DNA of 64,000 nucleotides from Odobenus rosmarus divergens (Eukaryota; Chordata; Mammalia; Carnivora; Odobenidae). The stretch covers positions 794,171 to 858,170 of the forward strand of contig NW_004450939.1 of NCBI RefSeq assembly GCF_000321225.1. The letters run 5' to 3'. The position numbers and the translations under genes were made by a program. Below, piece after piece: positions 38,963 to 50,700 of the stretch; position 1 is the stretch's first letter; each line of letters begins with the position of its first letter. The notes below the pieces were generated by a model. It did not search any database. It was not told the origin of the DNA and was given only the letters and a program-made list of their open reading frames with translations.

Positions 38963-39298
38963 TGGGCCCTTTCTACATTCCACTACTCAAGGCTGTTTGC
39001 CAAAAAGTGGCCTTTACAGATAATATCACCTATCACAAAGGACTTTTTGAGAATTAAATGTATAAAACACCTTACACAGAGCCTTGAGTAAGGCCCCCCA
39101 CAAAATGTTAGTTCCCTTCTTCCAAGAGGAAGGTTCATTCTTCTTCCAATCCTGCTGATCTCCAAGGTCCCAAAAGTTTATGAGCTATCCATCTCCAGTG
39201 GGCCTATTTCTGCCTCCTGGGTTGATCCAAAATGAGCATTTATGTAGCCAGTGATAGATTATATATAATATATGATAGGTAATATGTAATTAATATAC

Positions 39299-39320
39299 GT
39301 GTGTGTGTGTGTGTGTGTAT
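39299..39320 (+). repeat. (GT)n microsatellite
   Basis: About ten GT units. Confidence 0.9.
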
Positions 39321-39361
39321 ATACGTAAGTAAAATTTGGACCTCATATAGCTACACAGTAT

Positions 39362-39780
39362 TGTTGGGGAGGAAGACCTCCCAGCTGGACTTAGAATCAA
39401 ATTGGCATGAGACAGGTTACCAGGAGAAAATCAAATTTAAGAGGCAGCCTACGTTTGTTCAGGAGTCCACATGGACATTAAATCCCAAAGACAATGAGGC
39501 AACATGAAGCTAAGGAAAAAGGTAGGGGCCCAAGGTGAAGGGGGACATTTGGAAAAACAAGATTGTTCTATTAAGCAAATGAGTTTCTTCGGCAAAGGGG
39601 GGCCTCTGTTAATGCTTCTGTCCCTGTCGCAGGCTCTCCTTTCCAGTGTAAACTTAGGCAGTTAGGGGGGAGGCAGAGAGCTTTTTCTGCATCTGTTGGG
39701 TGTTTATTACTTTTAAGTCGAAATAATCTTTATGCCAAAGTGGCACAGTTTGGAGCAGCCTGCCCTGGGCCCCTACAATA
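39362..39780 (+). mobile_element. LTR-like dispersed repeat, copy B (family not assigned)
   Basis: TGTTGGGGAGGAAGACCTCC start, CAGCTGGACTTAGAATC, and end ATGCCAAAGTGGCACAGTTTG..CCCCTACAATA. Same family and orientation as 14536-15080. Confidence 0.5.
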
Positions 39781-39937
39781 TTAATGAACGGCACTTTACC
39801 AAAGTGTATATATACCTGTTTATTCCCTTGTTTTTCTGATATATTCATATACTTCCTATGAGTAATATGATTATATTCACATATAAAAAATTGGAAGAAT
39901 TGCCTCTATTTGTCTTAGAATAAAAAGTACAAAATGC

Positions 39938-40130
39938 AGGATGCCTGGGTGGCTCAGTTGGTTGAGTGTCTGCCCTCAGCTCAGGTCATGATCCCAGGTT
40001 CCTGGGATCGAGTCCCCACATTGGACTCCTTGCTCTGCGGGGAGCCTGCTTCTCCCTCTGCCTGTCGTTCCCCCTGCTTGTGTATGCTCTCTCTCTCTCT
40101 AATAAATAAATAAAATATTTTTTTAAAAAA
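39938..40130 (+). repeat. CAN-SINE, full length
   Basis: Target-site duplication TACAAAATGC (39928-39937, 40131-40140). Confidence 0.94.
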
Positions 40131-40140
40131 TACAAAATGC

Positions 40141-40514
40141 TGAAAAATTATCTCCATCTCAATTTAGGAATCCGTGATTATGGAGTAGTCACAGCTGGGA
40201 GACCAGTAAAGCTTGCAACACAAATGGTCAAGATCCTGCACAGAAAACCACAACGAGATCAACCTTTAAAGGGCTGAATTTTCTTAAGCAGGATTTTTAT
40301 TGTAAACTGCCATGAACGTGGACTATGAGGAAAGGCACATACACAAATGCAAAATTGCTAATTAGAGGCTTACCAAAAATTACTCTGAATTAATCCCTTC
40401 ACTACTCCAGCCAGTTTACTGAAAATAACCAATTATCCTCCACGATACTTCCTCCTGCCTCCTAACCCTCCCTCCCCTTGCATTTCCTCTTCTAACAATA
40501 GCAGCTCTTGCTTA
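40141..40514. other. Intergenic unique sequence
   Basis: No feature recognised. Confidence 0.4.
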
Positions 40515-40705
40515 CAAAGTGCTCATGGTGTACCAGGAACTGTTTAAAGCGCTTCACATATATCATATAGCCTAATTTGTGCAACAACATTCTGAGAAAA
40601 GTATTGTTGCTCAGTACAGAGGTGGGCAGAGAGAGATGAAGTAGTTTGTGCAAGGTCATACAACCAGTGTGTGGTGTCCAGAGCCTGCATCCTTATCCAG
40701 CAGCA
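40515..40705 (-). repeat. MIR remnant, antisense
   Basis: GTGTACCAGGAACTGTTTAAAG, GTGCAAGGTCATACAACCAG. Confidence 0.75.
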
Positions 40706-40806
40706 CCCGAGCAATACTGTCTCTTCCGTTGCTAAAGGGACTGCCTACAACTTCTTTTATCCCAGGTTTGTCTGAGACAAAGAAAGCCTGCTGTCCATAG
40801 TCATTT

Positions 40807-41014
40807 CTTTTTTTTTTTTAATATTTTATTTATTTTAGAGAGAGATAGAGAGTGGGAGTTGGGGGAGGAGCAGAAGGAAAGGGAGAGAATCTCAAGTGGA
40901 TTCCCCATTGAACGTGGAGCCTGCGGTGGGGCTCTGTCCCACGATCCTGAGATCATGACCTGAGCCGAAACCAAGAGTCAGACACTTAACCGACTCTGCC
41001 ACCCAGGTGCCCTG
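40807..41014 (-). repeat. CAN-SINE
   Basis: Duplication CATAGTCATTTC / CATAGTCCTTTC on the two sides. Confidence 0.92.
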
Positions 41015-41104
41015 AACATAGTCCTTTCTGACAACACTCTTCACCCTCAAAATTGCCCTGTTTAGATAATAAATTTTATCACACTTTTAATACTACTTAC
41101 TTTG

Positions 41105-41305
41105 CATAGCTACTCTTTGCTGAGTGCCCACTATGCACCAAACAATTTATACTTATTGTGTTATTAAACCACATAAAAATTCCCATATGTAGCTATTTTA
41201 TGGCTGAGGAAATTGAGGCTCAGAGATTTTAGGCAAGTGTCCTAAAATTATGTAACTATTTACTGAGCCAGGATTCAAATCCATGTCTATCTGATATAAA
41301 AGTTC
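41105..41305 (-). repeat. MIR remnant, antisense
   Basis: GAGTGCCCACTATGCACCAA, GCTGAGGAAATTGAGGCTCA, GAGCCAGGATTCAAATCCA. Confidence 0.82.
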
Positions 41306-41387
41306 ATGTCTTTAACTACTATCCTAACTTTGCCCCTTCTGAAAGGCAAGCAGCCAAGAAAAATCATCTAAAATGCCACTAACCAGG

Positions 41388-41606
41388 GTGTCTGGGTGGC
41401 TCAGTCAGTTAAGTGTCTGCCTTCAGCTCAGGTCATGATCCCAGAGTCCCCAGATCAAGCCCCATGTGGGGCTCCCTGCTCAGCGGGGAGTCTGCTTCTC
41501 CTTCTCTGTTTGCCCTTCCCCCTGCTCCTTCTTTCTCTGTTTCTCGCTCACTCTCTCTCAAATAAATAAATACAATGTTTAAAAAAATAAATAAAATAAA
41601 TAAATA
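41388..41606 (+). repeat. CAN-SINE, expanded A/T tail
   Basis: GGGTGTCTGGGTGGCTCAGTC head; tail extended as (AAAT)n to 41606. Confidence 0.92.
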
Positions 41607-41748
41607 AAGTCACTAGCTGTGTAAAGAAAAGTCTACCATTACTGCCTGCATTTAACTTGTGCAGCTATTCTTAAAGAGTGGCTCACAGACCCCTAACAAC
41701 TTCCCAAATCTTTTCATGGGGTCATGGAGATAAAAATATTGTCATATT

Positions 41749-41940
41749 GGGCGCCTGGGTGGCTCAGTTGGTTGGGCGACTGCCTTCGGCTCAGGTCATG
41801 ATCCTGGAGTCCTGGGATCGAGTCCCACATCGGGCTTCCTGCTCAGCGGGGAGTCTGCTTCTCCCTCTGACCCTCTTTCCCTCTCGTACTTTCTATCTCT
41901 CATTCTCTCTCTCTCAAATAAATAAATAAAATCTTAAAAA
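41749..41940 (+). repeat. CAN-SINE in the hAT fossil
   Basis: Perfect duplication AAAAATATTGTCATATT (41732-41748, 41941-41957). Confidence 0.96.
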
Positions 41941-42086
41941 AAAAATATTGTCATATTAATACTAAAATGTTATTTGCCTCTTCTATGGTGACATTTAAAC
42001 TTCTGGGACAAAAGTATTTGTGAGTCTATAATGCAGTACCTCCTTATATCCACTAGAATTGTTATAATTTTTAAAAATGGGAAATA

Positions 42087-42180
42087 GGGGCGCCTGGCTG
42101 GCTCAGTCTGTAGAGCATCCGACTCTTAATCTCAGGGGTCATGAGTTCAAGCCCCATGTTGGGTGTAGAGATGACTTTTA
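42087..42180 (+). repeat. CAN-SINE, short type, in L1
   Basis: GGGGCGCCTGGCTGGCTCAG; duplication of ATGGGAAATA/ATGGAAAATAG around it. Confidence 0.88.
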
Positions 42181-42394
42181 AAGAAAACAACAACCATAAA
42201 AATGGAAAATAGCAAATCTGATGAGGATATAAAGAAATTGGACCCCTCCATGCATTGCTGGTGGGAATGTAGAATGGTGTAGCTGCCATGCAAAGTATAT
42301 GACAGTTCCCCAAAAGTTAAACATAGAATTGCCATATGACTCACCAATGTTACTCCTAGATATATTCCCAAAAGAATTGAAAATAGATGTTCAG

Positions 42395-42497
42395 AGACAC
42401 CTGGCTGTCTCAGTTGGTGGAGGGTGCAACTCTTGATCTCAGGGTCATGAGTTCAAGCCCCACAATGGGCATAGAGATTATTTAATTAAAAAAATGT
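42395..42497 (+). repeat. CAN-SINE, short type, in L1
   Basis: Flanked by TAGATGTTCA on both sides (42385, 42508). Confidence 0.88.
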
Positions 42498-42984
42498 CTA
42501 AAAAATTAGATGTTCAAACAAAAACTATGGTTCATAGCAGAGAACAAAGGTTCATAGCAACATTATTCACAATAGGTAAATGTGGAAACAATCCAAATGC
42601 CCATCAATGGATGAATGGATACAAAGTGTGGTATATTCATACAACGGAATATTATCCAGCTATAAAAAGGAAGGATGGACTGATACCACGGTCAAACCCT
42701 AAAAATCTTATGTTAAGTGAAAGAAGCCAGACACAAAAGGTCACATATTGTATGATTCCATTTATACAAAATGTCCAGACTAGGTAAATCCATAAAGACA
42801 GAAAGCAGATGAGTGGTTGCCAGGGGCTGAGGGGAGGAGGGAGAGTAACTGCTCAGTGGATAATTTTCTTTTGCGGGTAATGAGAATGTCTGGAACTAGA
42901 GAGTGGTGGTGGTCGTATAACATTTTAAATGTACTAAATATCACTTTAAAATGGTTAAATGGTGAATTTTATAGTTTTTTTAAA

Positions 42985-43198
42985 TTTATATATTTTTTCA
43001 AGATTATTTATTTATTTTAGAGATAGAGTGAGAGAGAGCGTAGGGGGGAAGGGCAGAGGGAAAGAATCTCAAGCAGACTCCCCACTGAGCACAGAGCTCG
43101 ACTCGACTCAGGGCTCAATCCCACGACCCAGAGATCACAGCCTGAGCCAAAACCGAGGGTCGGATGCTTAACCGACTGGGCCACCCAGGTGCCACCTG
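42985..43198 (-). repeat. CAN-SINE, first of a run of three
   Basis: Minus head GGTGGCACCTGGGTGGCCCAG; lies in the L1 3' UTR. Confidence 0.9.
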
Positions 43199-43204
43199 TA
43201 TTTA

Positions 43205-43411
43205 TTTTTTTATTTTTTAAAAATATTTTATGTATTTATTTGACAAGAGAGAGACACAGCGAGAGAGGGAACACAAGCAGCGGGAGTGGGAGAGGGAGAA
43301 GCAGGCTCCCCACTGAGCAAGGAGTCCAATGCAGAACTCAATCCCAGGATCCTGGGATCATGACCTGAGCCGTAGGCAGACACTTAACCAACTGAGCCAC
43401 CCAGGGGCCCC
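43205..43411 (-). repeat. CAN-SINE, second of three
   Basis: Head GGGGCCCCTGGGTGGCTCAG in minus; separated by a few A/T bases from its neighbours. Confidence 0.92.
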
Positions 43412-43518
43412 TATATTTATTTATTTTTAAAGTAAACTCTAGCCCTGGCATGGGGGTTGAACTGACAACCCTGAGATTAAGAGTCGTATGTTTTAGGGAC
43501 TGAGCCAGCCAGGCATCA
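43412..43518 (-). repeat. CAN-SINE, short type, third of three
   Basis: Followed by GAATTTTATAGTTT, which also precedes the first SINE (42963-42976). Confidence 0.88.
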
Positions 43519-43698
43519 TGAGAATTTTATAGTTTACAAATTTTTACCACAATAAAAAAAACTGGGGTAAAAAAGTAGTCATAGGTAAAACTGCTGGTGT
43601 CTTAGCACAAATCAAGGCAGGGGTACCAAACTGTCACTGGAAGTCATTATAATTTTACTATTGTACGCTTGCAGTAAATAAATAAACACATAATTTTA

Positions 43699-43907
43699 TT
43701 TTTTTTAAAGATTTTATTTATTTATTTGACAGAGTGAGAGAGACAGCGAGAGAGGGAACACAAGCAGGGGGAGTGGGAGAGGGAGAAGCAGGCTTCCCGC
43801 GGAGCAGGGAGCCCAATGCAGAACTCAATCCCAGGACCCTGGGATCATGACCTGAGCTGAAGGCAACCGCTTAACGACTGAGCCACCCTGAGCCACCCAG
43901 GTGCCCC
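43699..43907 (-). repeat. CAN-SINE in the hAT fossil
   Basis: Duplication TAAACACATAATTTTA (43683-43698, 43908-43923). Head has a doubled GAGCCACCCT/GAGCCACCCA. Confidence 0.95.
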
Positions 43908-44010
43908 TAAACACATAATTTTAAAGCCAGTTTTGCTTAAGAATGTCCCTAATGAAGCAGTAAACATTATTAACTTTATGAAAGCTTAACCATTGAGTAT
44001 CCATCTTTTT

Positions 44011-44250
44011 CGTATATAAATATAAATTTTAAAAATATAAATTATATTTATTACATTTTTATATACTTACACATAATTTATATATAATAATATATAATAG
44101 AGTTTATATATTACATTTCAGTATAGCTATACATATTTATATATAAATAAGTATATATTATATATAACATGTGTTATATATAATATATAATTATAACCAT
44201 ATATTTTTATATACTTCTACATATGAAAATTGTAATAAAGTAAGCACTAT
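44011..44250. repeat. AT-rich low-complexity tract with palindrome
   Basis: Nearly pure A/T. 44157-44169 and 44172-44184 are perfect inverted 13-mers around TG. Confidence 0.85.
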
Positions 44251-44254
44251 AAAA

Positions 44255-44870
44255 GCTACACAAAGAGATACACTCAAAAACACTATAGATAAATGGATGG
44301 AGATAGATATGTTCAATGTCATTAGTCATTAGGGAACTGCCAATTAAAACCACAACAAGAGATCACTACACACTTCTCAGAATGGCTAAAATAAAAATAG
44401 TGACAAGTAAAAGAAACCAATCTGAAAAGGCTGCATGCTATATGATTCCAACTCAATGACATTCTGGAAAAGGCAAAACTCTGGAGGCAGTAAAAAAATG
44501 AATGTTTGCCAGAAGTTAAGTGGAGGGAAGGACAAATAAGCAGAACACAGAAGGATTTTTCAGGTGGTGAAACTATTCTGTAGGATATTATAATCAGTGA
44601 ATCCATGTTACTATCTATCTGTGCAAACCCATATAAGGTACCACACCAACAGTGACTCCTAATGGAAAGTATGGACTAAATTCCACTAAAGTATGACTGA
44701 AGTCCATACTTTCGACAGTGTAGGTTTGTTGACAACAAATAAATTTACCACTCTCGTGATGCTGACGGTGGGAGAGGCTGTGGGTAGGGAAAGGGTATAT
44801 GGGAACTCTGAACTTTCTGCTCAATTTTGCTGTGAATCTAAAAGTACTCTAAAAGAATAGTCTATTTAAA
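44255..44870 (+). mobile_element. LINE-1 (L1M-like) 3' end
   Basis: GAACTGCCAATTAAAACCAC, ATTTTGCTGTGAATCTAAAA, ATAGTCTATTTAAAA end. Confidence 0.85.
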
Positions 44871-44879
44871 AAAAAGAGA

Positions 44880-45640
44880 GAGAGTGAAATACCCAAAGCT
44901 GGTAAAAATGCAGAGAAACTGGATTACTCATATGCTGCTGGTGGGCATGTGAAAGGGTACAGCCCCTCTGCAAACCAGTTTGGCAGTGTCTTAAAAAACT
45001 AAACATGCAATTACCATATAACCCAGCAATTGCTATCCTGGGCATGTATCCCAGAGAAAGGAAGACTTATGTGTCTATAAAACCTATACATGAATGTTTA
45101 CAGCAGCTTTATTTGTAATAGCCCCAAACTGGAAACAACCCAAATGTCCTTCAACAATGAATGGTTACACTGTGGTAAATCCATACCATGGGTTCACAAT
45201 AAATAGGAACAAACCAGTGTATACACAACCTGGATGAATCTACAGAGAATTATGCTGAGTTAAAAAAAAAAAAAAAAAAAAGCAATGCCCAAAGGTTCTA
45301 TACTGTGTGGTTCTGTTACTATAACATTTTTTTAAATGACAAAATTACTGAAATAGAGAACAGACTAATGGTCACTAGGGGTTAAACAGCAGGTAGGAAC
45401 AATAGGCAAATGGAGTGGCTATTTGAAGGCAACTTGAGAGATCCTTGTGTTAATGAAAATGTTCTGTATTTTGACTGTAACACTGTCGATAACCCAGTTG
45501 TGACATTGTACTATAGCATTGTGAGACATTCCCATTGAGAGAAACTTCAAGAAGGGTACAGGGATCTCTCCCTGTTGTTTTTATTTTTTTAACAACTACA
45601 CGTGAATCTATAATTATCTTAAAATAAAATTTGAATTAAA
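44880..45640 (+). mobile_element. LINE-1 3' end, second copy
   Basis: ATGCTGCTGGTGGGCATGTG, ACCCAGCAATTGCTATCCTG, CTGGAAACAACCCAAATGTC; A18 run at 45261-45281. Confidence 0.88.
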
Positions 45641-45932
45641 AAATTGAAGTGAGCGTGTCACTACAAAGAAAACAGTATTTGTTGCCAATGACAAAATTTA
45701 AGCTTTCAAGCAAAAAATCTGAATTTTGGAAAATTTGCTTTTGCCACCTGAGTGTCAACTTCCCGAGACTTAAAGACTTTTTTTTATAAGATCGGTAGTG
45801 ATATTAACTAATGTCATGTTTTGATACTGTATAATGAAATGTGCCACAAACTGTAAGCACTTCATAACTCAGTGAACCAGTAAGGTATTTTCTACACGAT
45901 CAATACACAATATTACAAAATCATGCATAGAT

Positions 45933-46124
45933 GGGCGCCTGGGTGGCTCAGTTGGTTGAGCGACTGCCTTCGGCTCGGGTCATGATCCTAGAGTCCCGGG
46001 ATCGAGTCCCGCATCGGGCTCCCCGCTCAGTGGGGAGTCTGCTTCTCCCTCTGACCCTCTTCCCTCTCGTGCTCTCTGTCTCTCATTCTCTCTCTCTCAA
46101 ATAAATAAAATCTTTAAAAAAAAA
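45933..46124 (+). repeat. CAN-SINE in the hAT fossil
   Basis: Perfect duplication AAAATCATGCATAGAT (45917-45932, 46125-46140). Confidence 0.96.
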
Positions 46125-46720
46125 AAAATCATGCATAGATGATCCATTCAAAATACAAGATAGGCCAGTGGATAATACTAGACGGAGTACAAGAGGTCAT
46201 TGATACTGTCTCAGGTTCCAGTTGCAGCTAACCTTTAAGAAATTACCATTTGTCAACTTTTAACAAACTATTCAAAAAGAATATCCACAATTACCTGAAA
46301 AGCTATTTAAATACACCTCCCCTTTCCAATTACATATCTGTGTGAGGCTAGATTTGTTTTGTATCCTTCAATGAAAATAACATATCACAACAGACCGAAT
46401 GAGGACACATATGTGAGAATTCAGCTGTTCTCTATTAAGCCAGACATTAGAGATTTGCAAAAAAGTGTAAAACACTACCCCTCCTTTTGCTAAATTTTCT
46501 TGTTTTGAAAAAGAGTTATTTTTTCATAAAAATATTATTTATACTAACATGTAAACATTGGGTTTATTATTTATTAATGATTAAGAAATACATAGTTTTA
46601 CATTTTCCTGGCTTGAATTTCTAATAACGTAAGTACTGATAAATGTGATATTCACAAGCAAAAGCTCTTTGGGGCCCTCGATCACTCCTGAGACCGAGAA
46701 CTTGGAAAACCACTGTTCTG

Positions 46721-47139
46721 GGAGTTAAAAAAGTTTTCTGGTCAATTGCAGGTACACATTCAAACAAATTCTAAACCCAGCACACTTTCTGAAGAGTCTG
46801 TGGAAGAAAACAAGAGAGTGGCCAGCTTTGGCCAGAGGAGCACGTGTTCCCGGAGAGAGAGGGAGCTGTCCTACCACCCCTCTCTACACTGGGACGGGGC
46901 CACACGCAAATGCTTAGATGGCATGTAGATCATTCCCACTGGGTGTTTCCAGTGGGTGCCCAGGCAATCACTTGTGAGGCCGCTGTCCTTGGCCCCCCAA
47001 AGGAAGGATCAGTAATTTGGAAAGCTATCTCTAGTTACTGTGCTCCTTTATAGAGACAATATTACACTTCTCCGGGATGCAGAATTGCTTCCCCTCCTTT
47101 AAAAACAAAAACACAAATATTTCACCAATTAGACGTTCA
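46721..47139. other. Intergenic between the hAT fossil and MEP1B
   Basis: Unique; no exon support. Confidence 0.4.
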
Positions 47140-47287
47140 CCAAAAATAATGATTTATAGTATATCCAGCTATTTACAGAGAAGATCCATTTATAGAAGAA
47201 CAAGGCAGTTGGAATGGATTCTAGGTGAAATCCATGATGAAGAATCCTTTTTAATTTCATTTGCTGGCCATATTGTTGAGTTAATCT
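47140..47287 (-). promoter_or_regulatory. MEP1B: MEP1B 3' UTR with only non-canonical poly(A) hexamers nearby
   Basis: On the minus strand ATTAAA occurs at 47250-47255, and TATAAA at 47189-47194 and 47153-47158. The nearest canonical AATAAA copies are at 46563-46568 and 46570-46575, inside an old transposon. The UTR end is therefore uncertain; a length of about 100-170 nt using a TATAAA variant seems most likely. Confidence 0.4.
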
Positions 47288-47302
47288 TCAAAATGCATGC
47301 TG
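47288..47302 (-). CDS. MEP1B: MEP1B terminal coding segment, QHAF-stop
   Basis: Acceptor GTTCTTTCCCCTTTTAG is followed in phase 0 by CAG CAT GCA TTT TGA, giving the C-terminal QHAF and stop. Human meprin beta ends in the same four residues. Only 15 coding bases; an ORF search would miss it. It sits 2.16 kb from the preceding exon. Confidence 0.9.
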   Translation of the reverse strand, partial: QHAF

Positions 47303-47662
47303 CTAAAAGGGGAAAGAACAATTGATGATTTAATTTCTAAATTTAAAAACTGTCATTTCAATGAATCACAGTGAAGCAGTCTCATTTTTAAATGAAGTGC
47401 CATCAACAGGCTCCTGGCATCCCTCCCAGCTGGTGGGCTGCCCCAGCCAGGTCTCCAGGAAGATGCACTGGCCCGTCTGGCTAGCGGAATTCAGATGCTA
47501 AACCATTAGGACGAGCACACACTGTAGCCTCAGAAAGAAGAGCATTCTGATTTAAGACCTAAACTAGATCTGGAGGTTCCGTTATCAGTGAATTAACTGT
47601 AGAGATGTCTAGACTGGGGAAAATGCAAGTTTATTTCTTGCTCTTGGGAATATGGTGGTTAG

Positions 47663-47708
<46 letters not shown>

Positions 47709-50700
47709 ACTTAACAGCCCTACCGTTAAGGTCCCTGATACTTTGATAATTCTCCCCTTTCTTGATTTAACTTCCTTCTTTCTCTCTCTTCTCTTTATCA
47801 TTTTCTTTAACTCCTTCCAATATTTGCTTCATAAGTCAGCCCTTTTAATAACACCTATATTTTCCAATTTCCAGAAGAATAACTGGCAGTCCTTTCTACT
47901 AGCTAATGTGTCCTCTCTTCCCTAACCACTACTCCAAACCTCAAGTGCATCTCACCTGGCCCAGGGCACCATGCCTGCAGCTACAGCTTTCATCAGGTTG
48001 GCCTATAAGGTCACTGGCCGATCTGTCCCTTTTATTTTGAGTCATAAAGTAAGCCGGAAACACTATTTTTTTTTTAAACCACAACAAAACACCTGTATAC
48101 ATTTTAAGTACTTTTCTAATAAGCTTGGGAAGTAACTGAGCCATTGCTTTATGATTAGCTGTAAACACTTCCTGTTGTTGAGGAAATATGACAGCAGTGT
48201 ATGGGAATAAAACTATTTGCTTTCTGTTCATTATCATTGTCCATCTTTTGACTAACTTCGTGAACAAATTTAGTGTCTCAATACCAGTTTGTCCACTTCA
48301 AGAAATCATAACTGTAAAATATAGTATGTCTTGAATAGCCATTTTTCTTCAGAAAATATGCTCTTGATTTAGCTAATTGCAGTATTTCTAGTTTCAGAGA
48401 TACCTTCATTGGGCACATTTTTTTCTTTAGTTTCGCCAGTAATTTTCAGTGACTCTATTTTGAATGAAATAGAACTGAAAGAATTTTATAGCTTCACTTT
48501 TAAACAATGTTCAGACTTGACACCATTTTCCTTCCGCTCTTTTGTGTGTGAGACTAGGAGTCTGTGTGCTCTACTACTGCATATGTAGTGGGTGCTGGGG
48601 CTACTGCTTAGTCCTGCCCTTCAAAAGGAAGGCTTTCGTGCAGACATGCCCTTGCCACGAGGGGCACTACCTCCCCCAATTGTCCACTTCCTCCCAGGGG
48701 ACAACCCCAATCCAATGGCTATTGACGTGGGGAGTACATTGTCTTGGCCCCCTTGCCTAAATTCAGGACACTATCTCAGCTCTGTAGCAGGGCCTAGGCC
48801 TCTGCTGCAACCCCATCGCCGTGTTCCGTGTACCTTCACCCTCTGCCCTGTCCAGCTTCCCTTACTCCGTTACTCCATGCTCCCAGGAGCACTCTCCCCA
48901 GGGAAGCCAATCTGAGGACAGGGTAGTTTCAAGAGTCTATTGCCATTTCAGAGACCCTCTGAGGCAAGACTTTAAACCCTCTACTTGAAAATCTTGCCTG
49001 AGAGTTAGTTACTGCACGTGGAGCCAGGTGGATTGGAAATGGAAAAGCCTCAAATAGGTCGCACCCCCTTCCTACAAGCCTGAGCTCAACCACCCCCCAA
49101 AAGACCTTCAGATCAAAAACGCTCACAGTTCACCTGTCCCCTCTACCAGGAAGGTTGGGACTTAGAGGCAAAATCAGTTTTGTCTTTCAGAAGAGTCACA
49201 GACCCTCACCCTAGAAAAAATGTACAACCATACACAGTTTTGGATGCAATTCCAGAAGGATATGAACTCCTTCCCAAAAGCCCTCATGGACTCCAATTTA
49301 AGAACTGTTGACCTATTGTGAAGGTAACAGGAACTCACGGTTTCAAACCTGTTATCCAGCATAGAAAATAGATTCTTTTTTAAGTATATAAGAACGTCCT
49401 AATTCTTCTTCATATGATTTCATCAGTAAGTTTTGAATGACCAAATATGAGACTCAACTTACGTTTTCCAGAGTCATAGCTGCCGTATTTGAACTTGCCC
49501 TTCTACGATATTTCTTCCTGATACAATAGACACTGATGAGGGTGACTATCAGCATCAGGGCAAACATGGCGGCAGTGGAAGATGCAGCAATGACAATGGT
49601 GTCCCGAGTAGAGCCTCTCCTCTCACACCTCTCCCCCATGTACCACCAGTCTTCCCCTGACAGACACCTGCACATCAGAATGTGACCCGGAGTTACAAGT
49701 TGATATTTCAGTCTGAAAATCTTCACCGTTGAAGGTGTGGGTCAACATTCTGGTCATTGACATATGGAACTCAACCAGAGGGGATGGTTAGACTAGTTCC
49801 AGGAGGCCAGGCAAGGCCAATGGAAAAGAAATGGAATTACTATTCATTGGTACTCAAAACAGTGGCCCTAAGGTGGGAAAGGAAGGTGGCGTAGATAATG
49901 GAGAAAATTTAGTTCTCATGTCTCTGTCCCTCCACCTCCCCCCTGTACCCCTTGGCCAAATTCATCCCAGAATGTCTGAGAACTATCTCCATCTAGAAAA
50001 TGGGGACAGTTCCACTTCACCACACCAGACTGTTGTGAGGACTTCATAAGACATATAACTCATAAGGACTTTTTCAGGCAATTACAATATAATGTACTAT
50101 TTCTTCATAAATAATTTTACTGTTTTGTAGCTATCCAAAGTCCTAAATGGAGAGCAAAAAGTAAATATCCCACGAACGGCTTTGAGATGAGAACCAATTG
50201 ACCATTCATGTAAGATATCAGTATTTAACCCTACAATGTGGAAAGGATAAACTTTCTAACAAGAGAATGGGGAGATCTCATCCAAGTGACCCCTTACCTG
50301 CACTCGGCTTTTCCATTTTGGACAATGCAGATGCCATCGTTCTCACATTTAAAGTTCATGCAAAGGTCATTCACGATAGGGCCTGGGGTTGGCTGAACTG
50401 GTATAGAATTAAGATGGGCTATGTCTAAGGAGGGCAGAGGGAGAGTAGGGATACAAATCAGTTTGACTTTAACAAGTATTTGATCTTTAAGTTTCAAAAT
50501 AGATGCTTAGGTTTCACAGGCAATGAAATAATTAAAATCGAAATCTAGATGCAAACTGAAGCTGGACCAGCCTGTGGGGCTGTCAACTGAACCACATGCT
50601 TACCTGGGCCTGGGCTTGCATGAGCTACAAGGCACCCAATCCCTTATAACCCACCCTCGAGGGACAGACACGGAGCCCGAAGCACAGCAATGCAAGGCAG

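Larger units (their letters stand above)
42030..43565 (+). mobile_element. LINE-1 3' end inserted in the hAT fossil
   Basis: ATCCACTAGAATTGTTATAA, GCTGGTGGGAATGTAGAATG, AACATTATTCACAATAGGTA, ending TTTACCACAATAAAAAAAAC. Carries five SINE insertions. Confidence 0.9.
41661..46720 (+). pseudogene. Exploded hAT (Charlie-like) transposase fossil
   Basis: Three separated segments, 41661-42029, 43566-44010 and 45641-46720, line up in order with one mammalian hAT element. Left end: CTTAAAGAGTGGCTCACAGA. Middle: TAAAACTGCTGGTGTCTTAG and AAGAATGTCCCTAATGAAGC. Right: ACAGTATTTGTTGCCAATGA, TTCATAACTCAGTGAACCAG, and the hATC dimerisation region whose frame reads FPITYLCEA at 46323-46349. Right terminus AAAACCACTGTTCTG. 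L1 (42030-43565; 44255-45640) and SINE insertions split it. Dead: frameshifts and stops throughout. Confidence 0.75.

Noticed and set aside
38690..38983. 97-codon Pro/Ala-rich open frame on the minus strand
   Set aside because: Complement of the G-rich tract; no start context or homology.
47605..47925. 106-codon open frame with CVCVCV run
   Set aside because: Arises from the (TG)n microsatellite in the last MEP1B intron.
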